DNA from: Variovorax sp. OK212
GTDB taxonomy: Bacteria; Pseudomonadota; Gammaproteobacteria; Burkholderiales; Burkholderiaceae_C
Length of the DNA stretch: 64,000 nt
Direction: 5' to 3'
Assembly (NCBI RefSeq): GCF_900112425.1
Contig: NZ_FOLP01000009.1
Location: 205,083-269,082, forward strand
Shown here: one piece after another, positions 19,765-29,151 of the stretch
How the letters are laid out: each line of letters begins with the position of its first letter
Position numbering within the stretch: position 1 is the first letter of the stretch
Notes under the pieces: generated by a model
Told to the model about the DNA's origin: nothing
The model's database searches: none
Seen by the model: the letters and a program-made list of their open reading frames with translations, nothing else
Position numbers and translations under genes: made by a program

Positions 19765-20589
19765 CTAGGCCCGTGCGCGCTTGCCCGCCGGTTGTCGCCG
19801 GCCGATTGCCAGGTTGGCCGTCACCATGGCCGCCACCAACGTGACCAGCCAGGAGAAGTACACCCACAGCATGAACATGGGGAGCGCTGCGAAGGTCCCG
19901 TACAGCGCCTTGTAGGTCGGCACCTTGACGAGGTAGGCCGTGAAGCCGCGCTTGCCGAGCTCGAAAGCCACGCTGGCGATCACGCCGCCCACGAAAGCGT
20001 CGACAAGCCGGACCGAGGTGTTCGGCACCAGGTAGAACATGGCCGTCAGCACGGCGATGCCGAGCGCGAGCGGCCCGAGGTCGAGCACGAAGGCCAGCGG
20101 GTGTGGCAGCGCGCCGATCAGGCCCATGGAGATGCCGAGCAGATACGACGTCGCCCAGAGGCTCAGGCCGAGCACCGGCGGGCCGACGGCCAGCATCAGC
20201 AGGTACAGGCCGACCCTGCGGAAGAACGGCCGGTTCCGGTTGATCTTCCACATCTGGTTCAGCGCGTTCTCCACGGTGAGCAGCATCGCAACGGCCGTAC
20301 CCAGCAGGAAGAGCGAGCCCACCCAGGTCAGGCCGCTGGCATTCGCGGCGAACTGGTTCAGGTACTTCATCACCGTGCGTGCGATGTCCATGGGAAGCAG
20401 CCTGCTCAGCAAGAGCTCCTGAAGCGCATCCCTCAACCGATGGAAGACGGGGAATCGTGTGAAGAGCGCGAAGCTCGCGGCCAGCAACGGCACGATGGAC
20501 AGCAAGGTCGTGAACGCCAGGCTGCCGGCGACCTGGGGCAGGCGCTCCTTGCGGGCGCGTTCGATCGTCAGGCGGATCAGGGAGAACAT
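19765..20589 (-). CDS. YihY/virulence factor BrkB family inner-membrane protein
   Basis: Protein of 274 residues with about six membrane segments. It has the family pattern: N-terminal RLPQVAGSLAFTTLLSIVPL, then TVENALNQMWKINRNRPFFR and the C-terminal LYGTFAALPMFMLWVYFSWL. These proteins were once called ribonuclease BN, which is not supported. The gene is convergent with the CoA-transferase and stands alone. Confidence 0.92.
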   Translation of the reverse strand: MFSLIRLTIERARKERLPQVAGSLAFTTLLSIVPLLAASFALFTRFPVFHRLRDALQELLLSRLLPMDIARTVMKYLNQFAANASGLTWVGSLFLLGTAVAMLLTVENALNQMWKINRNRPFFRRVGLYLLMLAVGPPVLGLSLWATSYLLGISMGLIGALPHPLAFVLDLGPLALGIAVLTAMFYLVPNTSVRLVDAFVGGVIASVAFELGKRGFTAYLVKVPTYKALYGTFAALPMFMLWVYFSWLVTLVAAMVTANLAIGRRQPAGKRARA

Positions 20590-21324
20590 GGATCGTCGGG
20601 GAGGGGAGTCGGCCGGTTTCGCGGCCGGATACAGCGCTGGTGCTGCGCAGAATTGTGATCGGCCTGCGAGAACACAAGTGCCGCAACGGGCTCGAACAGC
20701 CAGCTGATCGATTTCACTCGGCTTTCGCCTGAGGTGTCGGCGAGTTTAGTCACCGCGAGTGACGCCGAAACTCAAGGGCCCAAGGACTCAGGCGCCTCCA
20801 GCCACGGCAACCTCGCTCGCTTCATGCCGCAGCTCAGGGTGGCCGGGCTGCGCCCGGCCTGCATGGCAATGCGCCGCGGCAACCATCTTTGGCGGCGCAG
20901 AGCCTCGACGCATTCAGCCGCGCGACGAAGACGAAGAGCGTCGTTGGGCAGGTAGAGGCGCCGATGAAATTCTCTCGGGACCACGGCCCATTGGGAGCTG
21001 ATGAGCATCACGATGACCTGGCCGGATGCATACCAGGCGTTTTGCATTTGCCCGACACCTCGCACAGGTTCATCGATGAAGAAGCCCCTGTCCGCGCTGC
21101 CCAAAGACCTGGACCTGCGTACCGATCGTTCAAGGCGCTGCCCGTGTAGGGATAGCGCCGTGCCTGCGACCTTCCCGCTGCGTGACGCAGGCAAAGCATC
21201 CACAGCCGGCACTACCAAGCGTCTCCTGACCACCTGCCAGTGCGACGCCGGCGCTGCCCGTTCCCTCACTGCTGCGGGCGCGGTCTTGCGAACGAGGCTC
21301 CAAGCGGAGCCCTGTGCGAACGTC
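20590..21324. other. Stretch without a supportable gene
   Basis: About 735 bases between yihY and a lactonase fragment. Open frames exist on both strands (for example minus 20772-21404) but show Arg/Ser-rich shadow composition, no ribosome binding sites and no family motif. Next to a broken gene, it may be decayed coding sequence. Confidence 0.4.
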
Positions 21325-21575
21325 TCAGCGCGACAGCACCACCACGGGTGGTCCCTGGCCGGTCGGCTGCGTGATCGCTCTGCTCGGCAGGCCCGTGATC
21401 TCATCGAGCTTGTAGGCGGCCACGTTGTTGTCGCCGTTGTTCGCGATACAGGCGAACTTGCCCTGGGGCGCGACGACGACCGACGTCGGGTTGGTGCCGA
21501 TGGTCGGTCCGGTGACCGGGCCGCTCAACAGGCCGGTCGGTCCATCGACCTGGAACACCTGCAGGCCGATGTTCC
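21325..21575 (-). pseudogene. C-terminal fragment of a beta-propeller lactonase-like protein
   Basis: The frame reads GLQVFQVDGPTGLLSGPVTG, then TNPTSVVVAPQGKFACIANN and NVAAYKLDEITGLPSR before a stop, i.e. about one and a half blades of a YncE/6-phosphogluconolactonase-like seven-bladed propeller, usually 330-400 residues. Upstream of about 21575 the frame loses all similarity and no start fits. It is the remnant of a larger gene, the rest having been deleted. Confidence 0.6.
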
Positions 21576-21635
21576 CCCATCCAGCGGGATGGGGTCGCGT
21601 GAGCCATCGTCTCTTTCGAGAGACGGCAGCCCGAA

Positions 21636-22241
21636 CTACTGAAGTTCCTCGGCTTGCAGCGAAGCACGCACGCTGGGCCGCTGCGCCATGCGCGCCATGA
21701 AACGCTGGATCCCGGGGTAGCCGGAGATGTCGAGGCCCACGCGCGGGGGCCATGAAAGCACGTTGTAGAGATAGGCATCCGCCACGGAGAACTGGCTGCC
21801 CAGCACGTAGTCATTGGCCGCCAGATGCTCTTCGATGTACGCGAACTTGCTGATCAGGTTGCCCTCGGCAAATTTCGTCTTCGACTCCTGGCTCACGAGC
21901 GGCGAGAACATCACTGCCATGCCCTTGTGCAGGTCGCTCGCCACGAAGTTCAGCCACTCGAGCGCCTTGTAGCGCTCCCTGGAGCCGAAATGCGGCAGCA
22001 GCTTGGCTTCGGGGTGCTTGTCCGCAATCCACTGCAGGATGACAGCGCCTTCCGTCAGAAGGTCCCCATCGTCGAGTCTCAAGGCCGGCACGAAGCCTTT
22101 GGGCGTGACCTGGAAGTAGTCGCCTTCCGCGGTGGTCTTGGTCTTGAAGTCCACCTTGATCAGGGTGAACTCGAGGCCGGCTTCGCGAAGCGCGATCTGC
22201 GAAGCCAGGCCGCACGAACCGGGCGAGTAATAGAGTTTCAT
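21636..22241 (-). CDS. Glutathione S-transferase, beta-class-like
   Basis: Cytoplasmic protein of 201 residues starting MKLYYSPGSCGLASQIALRE, with Cys10 in the position that is characteristic of bacterial beta-class GSTs, and a C-terminal helical domain with SQFSVADAYLYNVLSWPPRV. ATG 22241 is chosen; the frame extends upstream without similarity. It lies 92 bases after yghU and is the last of a minus-strand series that starts with an RND efflux pump. It probably conjugates or reduces electrophiles. Confidence 0.92.
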   Translation of the reverse strand: MKLYYSPGSCGLASQIALREAGLEFTLIKVDFKTKTTAEGDYFQVTPKGFVPALRLDDGDLLTEGAVILQWIADKHPEAKLLPHFGSRERYKALEWLNFVASDLHKGMAVMFSPLVSQESKTKFAEGNLISKFAYIEEHLAANDYVLGSQFSVADAYLYNVLSWPPRVGLDISGYPGIQRFMARMAQRPSVRASLQAEELQ

Positions 22242-22333
22242 GATGGTCTTGGGTGAGAGGCCCCCATGGAGGGGCACAAGGGAATGGCACAACGGGATCG
22301 CTCTCGCAGCGAGCGGGTTTTCGAACGCGCTCT

Positions 22334-23206
22334 TCAGGGCGTCAGCGTGTCGAAGTCGGAGGCATCGTGGCGTTCGCGCAGGAACTCGCCGGGAATGGCC
22401 GAGATCCGGTTGACGCGCCTGCCGCGGGCCACGGCAGGCCGGGCGCCGATGGCCCGGTACCAGCGCAGCAGGTGCGGGTACTCCTCGACGGCCAGGAACT
22501 CGTGCGTGTTGTAGACGCCATAAAGACTGCCGGGATGCCAGGGCCAGACCGCCATGTCGGCGATCGTGTACTGGTCGCCTGCCAGGTACTCACGGGAGGC
22601 CAGGTGCGTGTCGAGCACATGCAGCTGGCGCTTGGTTTCCATGGCGTAGCGATCGATCGCGTACTCGATCTTCAGCGGGGCATAGGCATAGAAGTGGCCC
22701 AGGCCACCCCCCACGAAGGGGGCGGAGCCCATCTGCCACATCAGCCAGTTCAGCGTCTGCGTGCGCGCCCGGCGCTCTGTCGGCAAGAAGGCGCCGAAGC
22801 GCTCGGCCAGGTAAAGGAGGATCGAGCCGCTCTCGAAGACAGGCAGCGGCGGATCGGTGGCGCGGTCGACCAGCGCGGGAATCTTGGAATTGGGATTGAT
22901 CTCGACGAAGCCGCTGCCGAATTGGTCGCCCTTGAAGATGTCGATCAACCAGGCGTCGTATTCGGCGTCGGCGTGCCCCGCGGCGAGCAACTCCTCCAGC
23001 AGGATGGTGATCTTCTGGCCGTTGGGTGTGCCTTGCGAGTAGAGCTGCAGAGGGTGCTTGCCCACGGGCAGTTCGCGCTCGAACCGGGCACCCGACACCG
23101 GGCGGTTGATGCTGCCGAACTGGCCGCCATATTCGTTCTTCGGGCGCCATACCTTGGAGGGCACGTAGCCCGACGGCAGGTTATCGAGAGCAGATGATTC
23201 GTTCAT
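22334..23206 (-). CDS. yghU: Glutathione-dependent disulfide-bond oxidoreductase YghU
   Basis: Protein of 290 residues of the Nu-class GST group: N-terminal extension GYVPSKVWRPKNEYGGQFGS, thioredoxin-fold QLYSQGTPNGQKITILLEEL, KIPALVDRATDPPLPVFESG and the all-helical C-domain with QYTIADMAVWPWHPGSLYG. YghU proteins bind two glutathiones and reduce disulfides and organic peroxides. It follows the Old Yellow Enzyme gene by 75 bases in a detoxification/efflux series. Confidence 0.93.
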   Translation of the reverse strand: MNESSALDNLPSGYVPSKVWRPKNEYGGQFGSINRPVSGARFERELPVGKHPLQLYSQGTPNGQKITILLEELLAAGHADAEYDAWLIDIFKGDQFGSGFVEINPNSKIPALVDRATDPPLPVFESGSILLYLAERFGAFLPTERRARTQTLNWLMWQMGSAPFVGGGLGHFYAYAPLKIEYAIDRYAMETKRQLHVLDTHLASREYLAGDQYTIADMAVWPWHPGSLYGVYNTHEFLAVEEYPHLLRWYRAIGARPAVARGRRVNRISAIPGEFLRERHDASDFDTLTP

Positions 23207-23281
23207 GATGACTCCTGGTTTCCGGGTTGTTTTCGGGTGGGTTCGCGGGTGGTTTGGCGATGAGATGCGTCGCGCCTGGGG

Positions 23282-24370
23282 TCAGGCGCTGCCTGGCTCG
23301 ACAAAGTACGGCCAGCCCCGCATGTGATTGATGAAGCGCTCGCTCAGCCCGCCTGCGCGCAGGTACTGCGCGGGCACGGGAAGCTTCGGGCTGTCGTACA
23401 TCGGGTCGGCCTGGACCCGCAGCGGAAAGTCCCGCACGAGAATGCCGGCCCTGCCGATCAACACGAAGTCGCAACCCTCGTCCAGCAACTGGCTGGCGCG
23501 CTGGGCGCTCATGATCTTTCCGGCCGCTCCGACACGCACACCCTTGCGCGGCAGGTCCGTGAAGACACTGAGCATGGTCTTGCCCTGGAAGGGGCCCTCG
23601 CGCACGCGCTGGGCTGAATCCCAAAGGGCCAGGTCCAGGTAGTCGATCAGTTCCCGGTCCAGGATTTCCGCAGTGACCTCGCGCAACTCTTCCAGGCGCA
23701 GGCCGTAGCGCTCGATCGACAGGCGCCAGCCGATCTGGAAGTCGGGCCCGCAGGCGCGCCGGATGCCCTCGATCACCTCGAGCGTGAGGCGGGCCCGGTT
23801 CGCGACGCTGCCGCCGTACTTGTCGGTGCGGTCATTCAGATGCGGCGACATGAACTCCGACAGGATCCAGCCGAAGGCACCGTGCACGGCCACGCCATCG
23901 AAGCCCGCGAGTTCGGCCCTGCGGGCAGCGGCAATGAAGCTGTCCCGGATGCGCTCGACCTGTTGCGTCGACAAGGCGTGCACGCCGGGCAAGGTGTCGC
24001 CGGACGCTGGCGCGGGAACGCCCCCGAGCAGAGGGTTGGCGCGGTGGCCCGCATGATGCAGCTGGACCGCCGAGAGCCCGCCTCCCTGGCGGATTGCGGC
24101 AGCCATCCTCGACAGGCCTGGCAGGTGGCCCTCGCAATGGATGCCCATCTGGCGGTCTAAGGCGATTCCGCCGGCCTCGACCGTGGTCGCGCAGGTCTGG
24201 ATCAACGCATAGCCTCCTTGCGAGAGTTGCCCGATCCACGCCTGGTCGAACTCGGAGGCCGTGCCATCGCGTTCGCTCTGCTGGTTGGTCAACGGAGCCA
24301 GCATGAAGCGGTTCCTCATGGCGGGGCCATGCAGGAGCGTCAGCGGCTTGAAAAGATCGGAAATCGACAT
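23282..24370 (-). CDS. Old Yellow Enzyme family NADH:flavin oxidoreductase
   Basis: FMN-dependent barrel protein of 362 residues. It has an N-terminal NRFMLAPLTNQ, VQLHHAGHRANP, and the substrate-side segment VHGAFGWILSEFMSPHLNDR followed by TDKYGGSVANRARLTLEVIE. In most family members the active-site stretch is HGAHGYL or HGANGYL; here the second His/Asn is Phe and the following Tyr is Trp, so ene-reductase chemistry may differ or be weakened. It starts 27 bases after the efflux lipoprotein stop, implying co-transcription with the pump. Confidence 0.9.
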   Translation of the reverse strand: MSISDLFKPLTLLHGPAMRNRFMLAPLTNQQSERDGTASEFDQAWIGQLSQGGYALIQTCATTVEAGGIALDRQMGIHCEGHLPGLSRMAAAIRQGGGLSAVQLHHAGHRANPLLGGVPAPASGDTLPGVHALSTQQVERIRDSFIAAARRAELAGFDGVAVHGAFGWILSEFMSPHLNDRTDKYGGSVANRARLTLEVIEGIRRACGPDFQIGWRLSIERYGLRLEELREVTAEILDRELIDYLDLALWDSAQRVREGPFQGKTMLSVFTDLPRKGVRVGAAGKIMSAQRASQLLDEGCDFVLIGRAGILVRDFPLRVQADPMYDSPKLPVPAQYLRAGGLSERFINHMRGWPYFVEPGSA

Positions 24371-24397
24371 CGAAGTCTTTCAAAAGTGGTGAAGGCG

Positions 24398-25924
24398 TCA
24401 GCTCTTCTTTGCGGACGCCGTGGCGCCGGATGCGTCCCAGCCGCCACCCAGCGCCCGCACCAGGTCCACGGTTGCGCGAACCCGTTCGCCTTCGGCCTGG
24501 ATGAGGGACTGACGACTGCGCAGCAGCGTTCGCTCGGCATCGACGACGCCCAGGTAGTCGACGTCGCCCTCGTCGAAGCGGGCCTTCGCGGACTGGTCCA
24601 CCCGCGCCGCGGCCTGCGCCGCGCCTTGCTGGTGGGCGAGGCGTTCGTCGAGCGTGCGCATGGACACCAGCGCGTCCTCGACCTCCCGGAACGCCTGGAG
24701 CACGGTTTTCCGATACTCGGCCACCCGCTCCTCATAGGCCGCGCGCGCCTTGGCTTCGTCGGCGCGGCGCCGGCCGCCGTCGAAGATCGGCAGGCTCAGG
24801 GCCGTTCCCACCAGCGGACCGAGCAGGAAGGTCCGCTGGGACCAGTTGGCCAGGTTGCCGAGGTCGGCCGACTCGTAACCCAGCGATCCGGTCAAGGACA
24901 GCGAGGGGAAGAACGCGGCCTTGGCGACGCCGATGCGGGCGTTTTCCGCCGCCATCGCCAGCGCCGCGGCCGCGATGTCCGGCCGGCGTTCCAGCAGCGT
25001 GGACGGCAGCCCCGCTGGAATCCGGATGACGGGCAGCACCAGAGGCTGGGCGTTCAGCGCCAAGGTGCCGGGCGCCTTGCCCAGCAGGACGGCCAGCGCA
25101 TGGGAAGTCAAGGCCTGCTGCTGACGGATCGCTTGCTGCTCCGCCTTTGCCGTGAACAGCTCGGCTCGCGCCTGCTCCGCCACGAACGGTGCCACCGCGC
25201 CTGCTTCGCGCTTGCGCTCCAGCAGTTGCAATGCGCCCTCCCGGAGTTGAACGGTCCGGCCCAGGAGTTGTTGTTCGCCTTCGAGCTGGCGAAGGCTGAA
25301 GTAGGTTCGGGCCACGTCCGCCTGGACGAGCAGCAGCATCTGGTGGGCCAACGCCCGTGCCTGGGCGGCGTCTGCCTGTGCGGCAGCCACGCCGGATGCG
25401 ACGCGCCCGAACAGGTCCACTTCATAGGCGACGCTGGCTTGCGCGCGCCAGAGCGTCTGGACGGCGCCCGGCGCGCCATCTCCCAGGCCTGCCGCAGCGC
25501 CGCTGGTGCGCTGCCGGTTCGGCCCGAAGCCTGCGTCGATGCTGGGCAGGCGCTGCGATTCGCTGCGCGAGGCCAGGGCCCGTGCCTGCTTGAGCCTCGC
25601 CATGGCGATGCCAACGTCAGGGTTGGCTTGCAGCGCCTGCTCTTCGAGCTGCATCAGCACCGGGTCTTGAAAGACCTGCCACCAGGGGGACGGCGCCTGC
25701 GTCTGTGCGGGCTCGGCCGGTTGCCAGCGCCCCGGCTCCTCCGAGGGCGCCAACGGCGGCGCCGAGCGATCGTCGGAGGCGGCGAAGCTGGCGGGAATTT
25801 CCAGGTCGGGACGATGCTCCTGTGGGGTGAGCGAGCATGCGGCCAGGAAGACGATGGCGGCCAACGCCAGGGCGGTTTTCGAGAGGCGAGCCAGACGGAC
25901 GCTCGCTGGGGTTGCGCGGTTCAT
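24398..25924 (-). CDS. RND outer-membrane factor lipoprotein (NodT/OprM family)
   Basis: TolC-type channel of 508 residues with a lipoprotein signal (ALALAAIVFLAACSL, lipobox Cys near residue 31), WWQVFQDPVLMQLEEQALQA, VAYEVDLFGRVASGV and GLPSTLLERRPDIAAAALAM, all hallmark stretches of the NodT family. The ATG overlaps the pump stop by 4 bases. It would complete the tripartite efflux complex with the pump and adaptor encoded just upstream. Confidence 0.94.
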   Translation of the reverse strand: MNRATPASVRLARLSKTALALAAIVFLAACSLTPQEHRPDLEIPASFAASDDRSAPPLAPSEEPGRWQPAEPAQTQAPSPWWQVFQDPVLMQLEEQALQANPDVGIAMARLKQARALASRSESQRLPSIDAGFGPNRQRTSGAAAGLGDGAPGAVQTLWRAQASVAYEVDLFGRVASGVAAAQADAAQARALAHQMLLLVQADVARTYFSLRQLEGEQQLLGRTVQLREGALQLLERKREAGAVAPFVAEQARAELFTAKAEQQAIRQQQALTSHALAVLLGKAPGTLALNAQPLVLPVIRIPAGLPSTLLERRPDIAAAALAMAAENARIGVAKAAFFPSLSLTGSLGYESADLGNLANWSQRTFLLGPLVGTALSLPIFDGGRRRADEAKARAAYEERVAEYRKTVLQAFREVEDALVSMRTLDERLAHQQGAAQAAARVDQSAKARFDEGDVDYLGVVDAERTLLRSRQSLIQAEGERVRATVDLVRALGGGWDASGATASAKKS

Positions 25925-28900
25925 GCTTTCTCCTCTTGGGGCTTCAGTTCCGGGTGACGGAGAACAGGCGCAGGCGCCTGGTGAGGCACTGGCACAGGCG
26001 CCTCGTGGCGGCTGGCGGTGCGCAGCGGTTTGCCATGGCCGAGCGAACGCGCGATCACGTAGAACACCGGGGTGAGGAACAAGCCGAAGAGCGTGACGCC
26101 GATCATTCCGAAGAAGACCGAGATGCCCATGGCCTGACGCATCTCCGCGCCCGAGCCGCTCGACAAGACCAGCGGGATGACCCCCATGATGAAAGCGAGC
26201 GACGTCATCAGGATCGGGCGCAGCCGCAAGCGGCTGGCCTCGACCACGGCCTTGAGCGTGGACATCCCGGCGATCTCCAGTTCGCGGGCGAACTCGACGA
26301 TGAGGATGGCGTTCTTCGACGCCAGCCCCACCAGGACGATCAAGCCGATCTGGGTGAAGATGTTGTTGTCGCCTCGCGTCAGCCATACGCCGAGCAGCGC
26401 CGAGAAGATGCTCATCGGGATGATCCCGATGATCGCCAGGGGCAGCGTCAGGCTTTCGTATTGCGCGGCCAGGACGAAGAAGACCAGCAGCACGCACAGC
26501 GGAAGGATCCACACAGCGCTGTTGCCCGCGATGATCTGCTGGTACGTCAGGTCGGTCCACTCGTACGTCATGCCCGGCGGCAGCGTTTCGGCGGCCACCC
26601 TCGCGATGGCAGCCATGGCCTGGTCCGACGAGTAGCCGGGCGCCGGGCTGCCGCTCACGTCCGCCGACGTGAAGCCGTTGTACCGGAGCACCTGGTCCGG
26701 GCCGTAGGTCTGGCTGACCTGGGCCACCGAAGCCAGGGGAATCATCTGGCCGGTTTCGCTGCGCAGGTGCAGCTGTCCGATGTCGTCGGGCTTGGAGCGG
26801 AACTGGCTGTCGGCCTGCATGCGCACCTGGTAGACACGCCCCAGGAAGTTGAAGTCGTTGACGTAGTACGAGCCAAGAAAGGACTGCAGCGTGCTCAGGA
26901 TCGCGGGCGTGTCCACGCCCAACTGCTGCGCCTTGGCCCGGTCGATGTCCACCTTCAGCTGGGGCACGTTCACGGTGTAGGTCGAGAACAACGGGGCCAG
27001 CTCGGGCGCCTCGGCGGCCTTCTTGATGAACGCCTGCGTGGCGGTGTAGAGCGCCTCGTAGCCGAGGTCTGACCGGTCTTCGATCTGCAGCTTGAAGCCG
27101 CCGAGCGTGCCCAGGCCGTAGACCGGCGGCGGCGGAAAGATGCCGGTGAAGGCATGGCCGATGCCGCTGTATTCCCGGGTGAGGTCGGCCGCGACCTGGT
27201 CGGCGCTGATGCCCTTGCGTTCCTTGAAAGGCTTGAGCAGCACGAAGGTCAGCGCGGTGCTCGAACTCTTCGTGACGCCGTTGATCGACAGGCCGCTGTA
27301 GCCGGACGTGCCCAGGACAGCGGGATGCTTGAGCGCGATCTCGTTCATCTTGCTCATCGTGGCGTCGGTGCGGTCGAGGGTCGAGCCTTCGGGCAGTTGT
27401 GCCAGGCTCACCAGGTACTCCTTGTCCTGCGCGGGCACGAAGCCGCCGGGCACATGGCCGGTCAGCCACCAGGTGCCGCCCAGCAGGCCGGCGTAGACGA
27501 CGAGCATGGCGCCCTTGCGCTTCAGAAGCCGGCCGACGCCGCCGCCGTAGCTTTCCGAGGTGCGATCGAAGGCGCGGTTGAAGCGGGCGAAGAAGCGGCC
27601 CAGCACCCGCTGTGTCACACGGGTCACCACATCGGGCGCTTCGCCGTGGCCTTTCAGCAGCAGGGCCGCCAGCGCCGGGGACAGGGTCAGCGAATTGACC
27701 GCCGAGATCAGCGTCGAGATGGCGATGGTGACCGCGAACTGCTTGTAGAACTCTCCGGTCAGGCCGCTGAGGAAGGCCAGCGGCAGGAAGACCGCGGACA
27801 AGGTCAGCGCGATGGCCACGATGGGGCCGCTGACCTCGCGCATGGCCTGGTACGTGGCCTCCCGGGGCGCCATGCCTCGGGCGATGTTGCGCTCCACGTT
27901 CTCGACCACCACGATGGCGTCGTCGACCACGATGCCGATGGCCACCACCAGCCCGAACAGCGACAGCGTGTTGATGGAATAGCCCGCCAGCAGCAGGAAG
28001 CTGAAGGTGCCGACGATCGAGATGGGAACGGCGATCAGCGGGATGATCGATGCGCGCCAGGTCTGCAGGAAGAGGAACACGACCAGCACGACCAGGGCCA
28101 CGGCCTCCAGCAGCGTCTTGACCACGGCATCGATGCCGGACTGGACCGCACGGCTGGGCTCATAGACAACGCGGTAGGTGACGTCTTCCGGGAATTTTTT
28201 CTCGAGCTCCTTCATGGCGCGATGCACGTCCCGGGAAATCTGCAGCGAGTTCGCGCCGGGTGCTTCCTGTACGGACACGGCGACGGCCGGCGCGTTGTCC
28301 AGCGTGGCCCGGATGCCGTAGTCCTCGGCGCCCAGTTCCACGCGGGCCACATCGCCCAGGCGCGTGATGGCACCGGCCGCATCGGACTTGATGACGATGT
28401 TCCTGAATTCCTCGGGCGTCTTGAGCCGTCCGTCGGCATTGACGTTGAGCTGGAAGGCCGTGTCCGGACTGGCCGGCGCGCTGCCGATGGTTCCCACCGC
28501 CGCCTGCATGTTCTGGCGCCGGATGGCGCTGGCCACATCGCCCGCGCTCAGGCCGCGCTGGGCCAGCGCGGCGGGATCCAGCCAGATCCGCATGGCATAG
28601 CCGCCGGGGCCCCAGATCACGACGTCGCCCACGCCCTGGATGCGGGCCAGGCGGTCCTTCACATGAAGGAGCGCGTAGTTGCTGATGTAGTTGTTGTCGT
28701 AGGTGCCCTTGGGCGACACCATGTGCACGGCGATGGTGATCATCGGCAGGTTCTTGACGGCCGTGACGCCCAGGCGCTGCACGTCCTCCGGCAGCCGCGG
28801 CGACGCCTGCGACACGCGGGTCTGGACCAGCTGCTGGGCCCGGTCCGGATCGGTGCCCAGCTTGAACGTGACCGTCAGGTACAGGTGGCCGTCGCCGCTG

Positions 28901-29151
28901 GCCTTCGAGTCCATGTAGAGCATGTCCTCGACGCCGTTGACCGACTGCTCCAGCGGCGCGGCGACGGTCTCGGCGATCGTCTTGGCGTTGGCGCCCGGGT
29001 ATTGCGCGTGGATCACCACCGAAGGCGGGATGACCTGCGGGTATTCCGACACCGGCATCTGGAAGGCCGCCACGATGCCCGCGAGCATGATCAATGCAGA
29101 CAGGACGCCCGCGAAGATGGGTCGGTCGATGAAGAACTTGGAAATGTTCAT
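25921..29151 (-). CDS. RND multidrug efflux permease, MexF-like (HAE1)
   Basis: Inner-membrane proton antiporter of 1076 residues with 12 membrane segments and two large periplasmic loops. N-terminus MNISKFFIDRPIFAGVLSAL; helix 4 carries the paired aspartates of the proton relay (GIVVDDAIVVVENVERNIA); FLSGLTGEFYKQFAVTIAIS and the C-terminal GLASKNAILIVEFAREL are conserved. It resembles MexF more than MexB over the porter region (ADGHLYLTV-like motif, NYISNYALLHVKDRLARIQG). Overlaps both neighbours by 4 bases. Confidence 0.95.
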   Translation of the reverse strand: MNISKFFIDRPIFAGVLSALIMLAGIVAAFQMPVSEYPQVIPPSVVIHAQYPGANAKTIAETVAAPLEQSVNGVEDMLYMDSKASGDGHLYLTVTFKLGTDPDRAQQLVQTRVSQASPRLPEDVQRLGVTAVKNLPMITIAVHMVSPKGTYDNNYISNYALLHVKDRLARIQGVGDVVIWGPGGYAMRIWLDPAALAQRGLSAGDVASAIRRQNMQAAVGTIGSAPASPDTAFQLNVNADGRLKTPEEFRNIVIKSDAAGAITRLGDVARVELGAEDYGIRATLDNAPAVAVSVQEAPGANSLQISRDVHRAMKELEKKFPEDVTYRVVYEPSRAVQSGIDAVVKTLLEAVALVVLVVFLFLQTWRASIIPLIAVPISIVGTFSFLLLAGYSINTLSLFGLVVAIGIVVDDAIVVVENVERNIARGMAPREATYQAMREVSGPIVAIALTLSAVFLPLAFLSGLTGEFYKQFAVTIAISTLISAVNSLTLSPALAALLLKGHGEAPDVVTRVTQRVLGRFFARFNRAFDRTSESYGGGVGRLLKRKGAMLVVYAGLLGGTWWLTGHVPGGFVPAQDKEYLVSLAQLPEGSTLDRTDATMSKMNEIALKHPAVLGTSGYSGLSINGVTKSSSTALTFVLLKPFKERKGISADQVAADLTREYSGIGHAFTGIFPPPPVYGLGTLGGFKLQIEDRSDLGYEALYTATQAFIKKAAEAPELAPLFSTYTVNVPQLKVDIDRAKAQQLGVDTPAILSTLQSFLGSYYVNDFNFLGRVYQVRMQADSQFRSKPDDIGQLHLRSETGQMIPLASVAQVSQTYGPDQVLRYNGFTSADVSGSPAPGYSSDQAMAAIARVAAETLPPGMTYEWTDLTYQQIIAGNSAVWILPLCVLLVFFVLAAQYESLTLPLAIIGIIPMSIFSALLGVWLTRGDNNIFTQIGLIVLVGLASKNAILIVEFARELEIAGMSTLKAVVEASRLRLRPILMTSLAFIMGVIPLVLSSGSGAEMRQAMGISVFFGMIGVTLFGLFLTPVFYVIARSLGHGKPLRTASRHEAPVPVPHQAPAPVLRHPELKPQEEKA

